From F23-D06 sp963603365 (GTDB taxonomy: Bacteria; Bacteroidota; Bacteroidia; Bacteroidales; WCHB1-69), in the NCBI GenBank assembly GCA_963603365.1, contig CAVCMI010000024.1, forward strand, positions 1 to 8,631: a stretch of 8,631 bases of DNA, written 5' to 3'. How positions within the stretch are numbered: position 1 is the stretch's first letter; each line of letters begins with the position of its first letter. Shown here piece after piece: positions 1 through 4,789 of this stretch. Both the position numbers and the translations under genes were made by a program. The notes below the pieces were generated by a model. The model was not told the DNA's origin and did not search any database. It worked only from the letters and a program-made list of their open reading frames with translations.

Positions 1-96
1 CTTGTCCACAGGCTTCATTTCCTCCTTGATTGCCCCCTCGGCGCATCGCTTGCCAAAATGCTGGCGAACAGGGTATAGATAGTTGAATTTGTTCAT
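1..96 (-). CDS. Iron-containing alcohol dehydrogenase, N-terminal 32 codons (runs off the left edge)
   Basis: The minus strand opens with ATG at 96-94 and stays open to base 1, giving 32 residues that begin MNKFNYLYPVRQHFGKRC. The pattern of a short hydrophobic/aromatic start, a Pro, then a Phe-Gly-Lys motif followed by an Ala/Glu-rich helix is typical of the N-terminus of group III iron-dependent alcohol dehydrogenases (the YqhD/butanol dehydrogenase type), which reduce aldehydes with NAD(P)H in the cytoplasm. The Rossmann GGGS motif and the metal ligands lie outside the window, so the family call rests on this short stretch. A TAACTTTG element sits 31 bp upstream of the ATG and supports this start. 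The gene is transcribed away from the restriction-modification cassette. A diverged copy of its first five codons and its leader recurs at 2576-2699. Confidence 0.65.
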   Translation of the reverse strand, partial: MNKFNYLYPVRQHFGKRCAEGAIKEEMKPVDK

Positions 97-217
97 GATT
101 ATAGCTTTACTTTGTTTTTATACATGCAAAGTTACTGTATATTAAGACAGAATGCATTACGAAAATTACGGCTATGTTTATACGTTTTACTGAATTATTC
201 CTATAACAACGTTTTTT
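91..217. repeat. Long direct repeat, copy A (dehydrogenase start and promoter region)
   Basis: This stretch covers the dehydrogenase start codon, its leader and its promoter, and aligns with 2576-2699 in the same orientation. The best part (91-202 against 2576-2684) has about 23 mismatches and one 4-base gap in about 110 columns by hand count, or about 77% identity. Similarity fades through the T-rich run after 202. The two copies bracket the whole restriction-modification cassette. Copy A is attached to a real gene. Copy B is not. Confidence 0.75.
127..134 (-). promoter_or_regulatory. Promoter -7 element of the dehydrogenase gene
   Basis: Read on the minus strand this is TAACTTTG, a perfect match to the Bacteroidetes -7 consensus TAnnTTTG. 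The predicted transcription start is near 120, giving a leader of about 24 nt before the ATG at 96. No good TTTG is seen at the -33 position, so strength is uncertain. It is divergent from the restriction-modification promoter about 100 bp to the right. Confidence 0.5.
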
Positions 218-231
218 TCGAGAGATGTTGT

Positions 232-262
232 TTTGTGGATTCAATATTTGTATATATCTTTG
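232..262 (+). promoter_or_regulatory. Promoter of the restriction-modification operon
   Basis: TTTG at 232-235 and TATCTTTG at 255-262 match the Bacteroidetes -33 (TTTG) and -7 (TAnnTTTG) elements, with 19 nt between them, which fits the known spacing. Transcription should start near 269, leaving a leader of about 77 nt before the regulator ATG at 346. This is the best-formed promoter in the window. The palindrome at 269-292 begins at the predicted start, so a bound protein there would block initiation or early elongation. Confidence 0.6.
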
Positions 263-268
263 CGTCCG

Positions 269-292
269 TAACCTTCATTATGTTGAAGGTTA
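269..292. promoter_or_regulatory. Candidate operator: 9-bp perfect inverted repeat
   Basis: TAACCTTCA (269-277) and its exact reverse complement TGAAGGTTA (284-292) are separated by 6 nt, so the arms are about one and a half turns apart centre to centre. The site lies at the predicted transcription start and about 55 bp ahead of the XRE regulator gene. Dimeric XRE-family proteins bind such palindromes, and controller proteins of restriction-modification systems commonly autoregulate this way. Binding by the 346-672 product is inference. Confidence 0.5.
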
Positions 293-329
293 AATATTCA
301 ACAAGCACATAACTATCATTAACATGATA
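281..329. promoter_or_regulatory. Further inverted repeats in the regulator leader
   Basis: Two smaller palindromes follow the main one. TGTTGAA (281-287) pairs with TTCAACA (297-303) across 9 nt, and shares its left arm with the 269-292 repeat, so the two structures are mutually exclusive. TATCAT (314-319) pairs with ATGATA (324-329) across 4 nt. They could be extra operator half-sites or RNA hairpins. The leader is very A+T-rich, so chance is a real alternative, especially for the 6-bp pair. Confidence 0.25.
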
Positions 330-345
330 ATTAAAATATATCCAA

Positions 346-672
346 ATGACGGATTTATATGAATACTCTACACCCGAACTTGTGCGTTTGCTTGGAGTAC
401 GCTTCAAGGAATACAGGATGCGCTGCAACCTCACCCAAAGAGAAGCTGCTGAGCAGTCGGGCATAGGTTTGACGACAATCCACAAGTTTGAGAATGGTAC
501 AGCAGGCAACGTGTCGTTGTCAACATTCATTCTCCTGCTGAAAGTAGTGGGGCAGGTAAACGCATTGGACGACCTGCTCCCCGAATTGCCCGAATCCCCT
601 TATTTAGTGCGTAAGGACGAGAAGAAAGCACAACGTATTCGCCACTCTAAATACTCTGCATTTAAAATATAA
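346..672 (+). CDS. XRE-family helix-turn-helix regulator, probable controller of the restriction-modification operon
   Basis: The 108-residue cytoplasmic protein carries an HTH_3-type DNA-binding domain at about residues 14-75. Helices 2-3 are around 29-50, with the hallmark Leu-Thr-Gln-Arg-Glu-Ala-Ala, then Ile-Gly-Leu-Thr-Thr-Ile and Phe-Glu-Asn-Gly. The tail (about 80-108), with Leu-Pro-Glu, Ser-Pro and a basic end, resembles HipB-like regulators that sit beside HipA kinases, but no hipA is present. It is larger than classical restriction-modification C proteins, which are about 80-100 residues. It is the first gene of the operon and ends 5 nt before the endonuclease start. The promoter and palindrome upstream suggest autoregulation, as repressor or as a timing switch for the two following genes. 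The DNA-binding call is strong. Its target and sign of regulation are inferred. The classical plasmid EcoRI system has no such gene. Confidence 0.85.
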   Translation: MTDLYEYSTPELVRLLGVRFKEYRMRCNLTQREAAEQSGIGLTTIHKFENGTAGNVSLSTFILLLKVVGQVNALDDLLPELPESPYLVRKDEKKAQRIRHSKYSAFKI

Positions 673-677
673 CTAAT

Positions 678-1514
678 ATGGTAAAGAAACATCAATCGTC
701 AAGACTGACAAAGCAACATAGGAAAAGTCATGGCGTTGTAGGTATCTTTGGTAAAGAGGCTCAAATGCATGACAAAGAGACAGGAGATATCTCACATATC
801 GTAAAGGATGCATTAGAGCAAAAATATCCACAACTTACATTTCGATACCGTCAGAGCGTAGAAAAGAAAGAGATAAACGAGGCTTTGCAAAAGATAGACC
901 CATATCTTGGACAAACACTTTTTGTACAAAATGCAAGTATTATTCCTGATGGTGGAATTATAGAAGTGCAAGACGACAACAAGAATTGGAGAATTGTATT
1001 GGTTTCTGAAGCAAAACACCAAGGGAAAGACATCGAAAATATTGAAAAAGGAGAACTTGTCGGTAGAAATAAAGACCAAGACTTAATGGCGGCAGGTAAC
1101 GCTATTGAACGTTCACATAAGAATATCTCAGAGATAGCAAATATGATGCTTGCAGAATCGTATTTCCCTTATGTACTCTTTCTTGAAGGTTCAAATTTCC
1201 TTACGGAAACAATTCATGTGAAAAGACCTGATGGTAGAGACGTTACGTTGGAGTACAACTCTGGCATGCTAAACAGATTGGATCGTTTGACAGCAGCCAA
1301 CTATGGTATGCCCATAAACACCAATTTGTGTAAGAACAGATTTGTCAAGCACGAAGACAAAACAATCATGCTACAAGCTGCATCTATATTCACCCAGGGC
1401 GACGGCAAGAGTTGGGATGCTCAGAAAATGTTTGATATAATGTTTAGCATAGCTGAAACATCCCTGCAAATGTCGGGTAGAGATTTGTGGAATCAAATTA
1501 ACGGAAATTCATGA
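678..1514 (+). CDS. ecoRIR: EcoRI-family type II restriction endonuclease (predicted GAATTC cutter)
   Basis: The 278-residue product has almost the same length as EcoRI (277), and I recognise it along its whole length. The PD-(D/E)xK active site is intact: Asp91 in PDGG, Glu111 and Lys113 in EAKHQGKD, at exactly the EcoRI numbers. The sequence-reading elements are also present at EcoRI positions: Met137, Ala138, Gly140, Asn141, Ala142, Glu144 and Arg145 in the motif DLMAAGNAIERSHKNIS, and Arg200 and Arg203 in LNRLDRLTAANYGMP. It should act as a homodimer needing Mg2+ and cleave GAATTC. The N-terminal arm that wraps DNA in EcoRI is conserved (KQHRKSHGVVGIFG). It lies 5 nt after the regulator, and its stop overlaps the methylase start by 4 nt (ATGA). 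No frameshift or lost catalytic residue is visible, so it should be active. Base composition is clearly A+T-richer than the operon at 2930-7510, which fits acquisition by transfer. Confidence 0.95.
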   Translation: MVKKHQSSRLTKQHRKSHGVVGIFGKEAQMHDKETGDISHIVKDALEQKYPQLTFRYRQSVEKKEINEALQKIDPYLGQTLFVQNASIIPDGGIIEVQDDNKNWRIVLVSEAKHQGKDIENIEKGELVGRNKDQDLMAAGNAIERSHKNISEIANMMLAESYFPYVLFLEGSNFLTETIHVKRPDGRDVTLEYNSGMLNRLDRLTAANYGMPINTNLCKNRFVKHEDKTIMLQAASIFTQGDGKSWDAQKMFDIMFSIAETSLQMSGRDLWNQINGNS

Positions 1515-2479
1515 CAAGACAGGCAACAAACATATTACTGAAGAAGGCTAAGAAGTCAAAGAACGATGAATTTTACACACAACTTTGTGACATAGAAAGG
1601 GAATTGCAGTATTATCCTGATTGTTTTAAAAACAAAGCAGTGTACTGCAATTGTGACGATTCAAGAACAAGCAACTTTTATCGGTTCTTTCATGATAATT
1701 TTCACTCTTTGGGACTTCGCAGACTTATAGCGTCGTGCTATAAGGAAAAGTCTATGGACTTATTTAGCCAACAAGCAAATGAACAGGCTTTTTATTGTAT
1801 ATATGATGGACGGGAAGAGACTGAAACCATTTTTCCATTCAAAGGGGATGGAGATTTCAGAAGTACTGAGTGTCTGGAGCTTTTGCGGCAGTCTGACATT
1901 GTTGTGACCAATCCTCCTTTTTCATTATTCCGTGAGTTTGTTTCACAAATAGTAAGAAACAACAAGCAGTTTCTTATTATAGGCAATGTAAATGCCATTA
2001 CCTATAAAGAAATCTTTGACTTAATACAAAAGAACAAGGCTTGGTTAGGCGTGAACCTCGGACGTGGTATCTCTGGGTTTATTGTTCCTGACGATTACCA
2101 GCTATATGGCACAGAAACAATGGTGAATGAAAAAGGGCAGAATATCATCGCTACAAATGGCTGCTTATGGCTGACAAATTTGGAATTAGACCAACGTCAT
2201 GTCGATTTGGAATTAAATAAAGAGTATTGTGGAAATGAAGATGCTTATCCGGTTTACGACAATTGCAATGGCATTAATGTAAATCGTACGCAGGATATTC
2301 CATGTGATTACAATGGATTAATGGGAGTTCCCATAACATTCTTACACAAATATAACCCTGAGCAATTTGATATTGTAAAGTTTCGTAAGGGTGATGATGG
2401 TAAGGATTTGCGCATAAACGGGAAATGTCCATATTTCAGAATACTCATTAAGAATAAGTGGTTACAAAGCGGTCTATAA
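1511..2479 (+). CDS. ecoRIM: EcoRI-family DNA adenine-N6 methyltransferase
   Basis: The 322-residue protein closely matches M.EcoRI (about 326 residues) from end to end, including the N-terminal KKAKKSKNDEFYTQ block, YCNCDD at 45-50, GDGDFRS at 112-118, the catalytic NPPF motif at 134-137 in DIVVTNPPFSLFRE, LGVNLGRGISGFIVP at 179-193, MGVPITFLHKYNPEQF at 271-286 and the C-terminal INGKCPYFRILIKNK. It should transfer a methyl group from S-adenosylmethionine to N6 of the second adenine of GAATTC as a monomer, protecting host DNA. The ATG lies inside the end of the endonuclease gene (ATGA overlap), implying translational coupling. A few residues are missing against M.EcoRI near residues 80-110, outside the catalytic motifs. 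I saw no convincing plus-strand TAnnTTTG promoter in the last part of the endonuclease gene, so methylase expression may depend on the upstream promoter. A frameshifted fragment of a second such gene lies at 2702-2803. Confidence 0.95.
   Translation: MTRQATNILLKKAKKSKNDEFYTQLCDIERELQYYPDCFKNKAVYCNCDDSRTSNFYRFFHDNFHSLGLRRLIASCYKEKSMDLFSQQANEQAFYCIYDGREETETIFPFKGDGDFRSTECLELLRQSDIVVTNPPFSLFREFVSQIVRNNKQFLIIGNVNAITYKEIFDLIQKNKAWLGVNLGRGISGFIVPDDYQLYGTETMVNEKGQNIIATNGCLWLTNLELDQRHVDLELNKEYCGNEDAYPVYDNCNGINVNRTQDIPCDYNGLMGVPITFLHKYNPEQFDIVKFRKGDDGKDLRINGKCPYFRILIKNKWLQSGL
1527..1560 (-). promoter_or_regulatory. Possible antisense promoter reading back into the endonuclease gene
   Basis: On the minus strand, TTTG (plus 1557-1560) and TATGTTTG (plus 1527-1534) form a -33/-7-like pair, but the gap is 22 nt, longer than the usual 19-21. 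Transcription would start near 1520 and run antisense into the 3' end of the endonuclease gene. Reverse promoters inside the endonuclease gene, controlling expression by antisense transcription, are reported for the plasmid EcoRI system. A chance match in A+T-rich coding sequence is quite possible. Confidence 0.2.
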
Positions 2480-2497
2480 TAGAAACTTCCCACGCAT

Positions 2498-2550
2498 AAA
2501 AAAGCCCAAGCTACAGACTATGATTAATGCTGTTTCTTGGGCTTTCTTCT
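2498..2550. terminator. Bidirectional hairpin terminator after the methylase gene
   Basis: AAAGCCCAAG (2501-2510) and CTTGGGCTTT (2536-2545) form a perfect 10-bp stem. An inner ACAG/CTGT stem (2513-2516 with 2530-2533) closes a 13-nt loop above a 2x2 internal loop. On the plus strand the stem is followed by a pyrimidine-rich CTTCTTTTTG tract. On the minus strand it ends in six T's (plus 2498-2503). It can therefore stop the restriction-modification transcript, which ends 19 nt upstream at 2479, and leftward transcription from copy B. Confidence 0.75.
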
Positions 2551-2601
2551 TTTTGTTATCTCTCGACTTGAAACTGTCCATGATTATGGTCTTACGTTTT
2601 T
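2498..2601 (-). ncRNA. Possible short transcript from the orphan dehydrogenase-type promoter to the terminator
   Basis: The promoter-like element at 2608-2615 (minus strand) predicts a start near 2601, and the hairpin with its T-run ends near 2498, so a transcript of about 100 nt would be made. It carries an ATG at 2581-2579 homologous to the dehydrogenase start, opening a 35-codon frame that ends with TAG at 2476-2474, beyond the terminator. That frame is lysine-rich and partly runs through the terminator stem, so a real protein is unlikely. The transcript may just be a relic of a decapitated gene. Confidence 0.15.
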
Positions 2602-2699
2602 TTTATGCAAAAATACTGCGTATTCAGACAATAGTCATTACGATAATTACGGTAATGGTTATAAGTTTTACCGAATAATGCCCGCTAAAGTGTTTTTTA
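2576..2699. repeat. Long direct repeat, copy B (orphan dehydrogenase leader)
   Basis: This is the diverged partner of 91-217. It includes the ATG (2579-2581 on the minus strand) with matching surrounding bases, and similarity reaches about five codons into the former reading frame (M-D-S-F-K against M-N-K-F-N) before it is lost. No dehydrogenase body follows. The right edge, in the T-rich stretch at about 2690-2700, abuts the methylase fragment without a gap, so a deletion or recombination junction lies there. Confidence 0.7.
2608..2615 (-). promoter_or_regulatory. Retained -7 element in repeat copy B
   Basis: On the minus strand this reads TATTTTTG, still matching TAnnTTTG and aligning with TAACTTTG at 127-134 in copy A. 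Consensus bases are kept while the variable positions changed, which hints that it stayed functional for a time or still is. It points leftward at the 2498-2550 terminator. Confidence 0.35.
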
Positions 2700-2701
2700 G
2701 G

Positions 2702-2803
2702 AAAGAAATATTCGATTTAATTCAAAAAAACAAAGCATGGGTTAGGCGTGAACCTCGGACGTGGCATCTCGGGGTTTATTGTGCCTGACGGTTACCGACT
2801 ATA
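2702..2803 (+). pseudogene. Relic of a second EcoRI-type methyltransferase gene
   Basis: The sequence aligns with 2006-2106 of the intact methylase gene (residues 166-199) at about 87% identity, with 13 mismatches in 99 aligned bases. One extra G near 2739-2741 shifts the frame inside Lys-Ala-Trp. Correcting for it restores KEIFDLIQKNKAW followed by LGVNLGRGISGFIVPDGYRL and an in-frame TAA. Everything before residue 166 and after about 199 is missing. It is too diverged to be a fresh copy of the neighbour, so it derives from an older duplication or from a different EcoRI-like system. It is not functional. Confidence 0.85.
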
Positions 2804-2902
2804 ATATAACTATCCAATTTGAACTTAAACTTCACCATTGCTGCCCAGAAAAACGCCCGACAGTCAAGACAAGGATTTAGGAATCAGTTCTTAACGACTT
2901 AC
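2804..2902. other. Intergenic filler with no recognised feature
   Basis: About 100 bases separate the methylase relic from the terminator of the leftward operon. I see no coherent reading frame, promoter pair or clear repeat here. It probably contains the right-hand edge of the inserted material, but no terminal repeat marks it. The rest of the gene-free stretch (2480-2929) is covered by the terminators, repeat copy B and the relic. Confidence 0.4.
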
Positions 2903-2937
2903 AAAAAACTGAGTTCTGGGCGCGTCGTTTCAGAACT
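2903..2937 (-). terminator. Terminator of the MBOAT/SGNH operon, overlapping its stop codon
   Basis: On the minus strand AGTTCTG (2937-2931) pairs with CAGAACT (2918-2912) across a 12-nt G+C-rich loop, followed by CAG and six T's (plus 2903-2908). The first arm contains the last codon and part of the TGA stop (2932-2930) of the acyltransferase gene, so translation and termination are closely coupled. Confidence 0.65.
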
Positions 2938-4789
2938 GGAAATAGATGAAGGGCTGCAGGTCGGCGGTAACGAACTGGTAGAGCACAAAGACGGCGACAA
3001 CCACTGCGAGGCCCATCGCCCACACGGGCATAGAGGCGAACCAGAGGCGGTAGCGTCGCTTCCAGTTGTCGGGCAGCCAATGTATAGCCATGCCTGCCAC
3101 AAAGAGGGCAAATACAGGCCAGTAGTTCAGCACTATTTCAGGAATTGCATCCAGTTTCCAAACGCCTCCGATACTGGCGACCATTGCCTTGGCGGTATTC
3201 CAGGCCGTCTCGTTGGCGACGGCGGGGTCAAGGTTTGAACCGGAACGGAAAAAGAGGCGCGTGAATGAAATGAACACAAAAGTCATCAGCACGTTCCAGG
3301 ATGTGTTCAGCCATTTCACGTCGCGGCCGGGACAGGTGCGTGCGTAGAGTGCGCGCACGATTACCCCGGCAAAGAAGATGCCCGACCATACGGCTGCGAT
3401 GCGCAATATGGGAAGTGCGAAGAGATTGGCAGTGACGGCAAACGCGACAAAGATGACGCCTGACACTATGGTGCGCCAGCCGTGCTTGAAATGCCGCCAT
3501 ATTTTGTAAGCCAGAATACCGATGCCGTTAAGTCCGCCCCAAATCATGAAGTTCCAGCTGGCGCCATGCCACAAGCCGCCCAAGAGCATCGTGTTCATCA
3601 TGTTGATGTTGGTGCTGATCTTGAGCCGGGCTTTCTTGCTGGCTGCCGAGACCACGGCCAAAATGAGGGCTATCGTTCCGAGCACGGCAGCCACCTCCGC
3701 GCTCTTGGTGAGCATAATGATGACCCCGGCGATGAAAAGGATGCAGAAGTAGGTGGCAAAAGTGGCGTTGCGGTTGCCGCCCAACGGGATATAGAGGTAA
3801 TCCTGAAGCCAGCGCGACAACGAGATGTGCCAACGCTTCCAGAAACCGCCGGGCGTGGTGGCCTTGTAGGGCGAATTGAAGTTGCGGGGCAGGTAAAAGC
3901 CCATCAGCATTGCCACGCCGATGGCGATGTCAGTATAGCCCGAAAAGTCGGCATATACTTGCAGCGAGTAGATGAACAGGGCCGACAGGTTTTCGAAAGC
4001 CGTGTAAAGCAAGGGGTTGTCAAACACTCTATCCACAAAATTGACGGCCAGGTAGTCACTCATTATCAACTTCTTGGCCATACCGTTCAGTATCCAGAAC
4101 AGCGCGATGCCGAACTGACGTTTCGTCAAGAAGAACTTCTTGTAGAGTTGCGGCACGAACTGGTCGGCGCGGACAATCGGGCCGGCTACCAACGAGGGGA
4201 AGAAGCAGACATAGAAGCCGAAGTCGAGCACATTGGAGACGTGGCTGATTTTTCGTTTGTAAACGTCAACCAGATAGCTGATATTCTGAAAAGTGTAAAA
4301 CGATATGCCCACGGGCAGCAGGATGCGTGAAGCATCGAAACAGTTCTTGCCGCTGACATCATTGGCCCACTGTGCCAGCCAGTTCACCACCTCATGGCTG
4401 CTTCCGACGATGGTGTTATAAGCATCCGTAAAGAAATAGGCGTACTTGAAATAGAAGAGCACCAGCAAGTTGACCGTCACTCCCGCCACCATCAGGAATT
4501 TGCGCCGCCACGGCCGTTGCGACCTGTCCATAAGAATGCCGAGGAAATAGTCGAGGAACATGTCGAATATCAGGATCAGGACAAAGAGGCCGGAGGTCTT
4601 GTAATAGAAAAACACACTGGCGAAAAACAGGAATCCGTTGCGCAGCAGTCTTTTGTTGTGAAAGAGTGCGAATACGGCAAACACAAGCGCAAAGAAAGCC
4701 CAAAAGTTGAATTGGGTAAAGAGCAGCGGGTACTGTTCGTCAAAGGAGAATATGTTGGACAGGAAGATTTTGAGATTATTAAGGTTCAT
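2930..4789 (-). CDS. MBOAT-family membrane O-acyltransferase (AlgI/PatA-like)
   Basis: The 619-residue, strongly hydrophobic protein has over a dozen likely membrane segments. It carries the MBOAT signatures: LPVGISFYTFQNISYLVDVYK (158-178), FFPSLVAGPIVR (196-207), YADFSGYTDIAIG (279-291), FWKRWHISLSRWLQDYLYIPLGGNR (316-340) with conserved His321, and the active-site GLWHGASWNFMIWGG (405-419) with His408. Such proteins move acyl groups, usually acetyl, across the inner membrane onto extracytoplasmic polysaccharide, alginate, peptidoglycan or teichoic acid. It is longer than AlgI (about 520): there is an extra hydrophobic section at about 345-400 and an extended C-terminus after about 490. It overlaps the upstream SGNH gene by 11 bp, so the three genes form one operon. 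Partner SGNH proteins normally complete the acyl transfer in the periplasm. The acceptor is unknown: no sugar-polymer synthesis gene lies in the window. Confidence 0.92.
   Translation of the reverse strand: MNLNNLKIFLSNIFSFDEQYPLLFTQFNFWAFFALVFAVFALFHNKRLLRNGFLFFASVFFYYKTSGLFVLILIFDMFLDYFLGILMDRSQRPWRRKFLMVAGVTVNLLVLFYFKYAYFFTDAYNTIVGSSHEVVNWLAQWANDVSGKNCFDASRILLPVGISFYTFQNISYLVDVYKRKISHVSNVLDFGFYVCFFPSLVAGPIVRADQFVPQLYKKFFLTKRQFGIALFWILNGMAKKLIMSDYLAVNFVDRVFDNPLLYTAFENLSALFIYSLQVYADFSGYTDIAIGVAMLMGFYLPRNFNSPYKATTPGGFWKRWHISLSRWLQDYLYIPLGGNRNATFATYFCILFIAGVIIMLTKSAEVAAVLGTIALILAVVSAASKKARLKISTNINMMNTMLLGGLWHGASWNFMIWGGLNGIGILAYKIWRHFKHGWRTIVSGVIFVAFAVTANLFALPILRIAAVWSGIFFAGVIVRALYARTCPGRDVKWLNTSWNVLMTFVFISFTRLFFRSGSNLDPAVANETAWNTAKAMVASIGGVWKLDAIPEIVLNYWPVFALFVAGMAIHWLPDNWKRRYRLWFASMPVWAMGLAVVVAVFVLYQFVTADLQPFIYFQF

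Noticed and set aside
112..312. Plus-strand open frame in the divergent intergenic region
   Set aside because: It overlaps two promoter elements and the operator, has low-complexity Phe/Tyr/Leu composition typical of A+T-rich noncoding DNA, and has no support.
346..672. Toxin-antitoxin (HipAB) reading of the HTH gene
   Set aside because: Its tail resembles HipB-like regulators, but no HipA kinase follows. The next gene is an unmistakable EcoRI endonuclease.
819..826. Minus-strand TAnnTTTG match within the endonuclease gene
   Set aside because: No TTTG-like element lies at the right upstream distance, and such matches are frequent by chance in A+T-rich coding DNA.
2537..2788. 83-codon plus-strand frame over repeat copy B and the methylase relic
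   Set aside because: Its N-terminal part is noncoding leader DNA and its C-terminal part is the frameshifted methylase fragment, so it is a chance fusion frame rather than a gene.
2819..3238. Plus-strand open frame spanning the operon end
   Set aside because: It crosses the operon terminator and the MBOAT C-terminus in antisense, and its composition changes abruptly at the boundary. No recognisable product.
3482..4330. Long plus-strand open frame (282 codons) opposite the MBOAT gene
   Set aside because: It is antisense to a strongly supported membrane protein, is rich in His, Glu and Gln as expected for the complement of hydrophobic codons, and has no family match I recognise.
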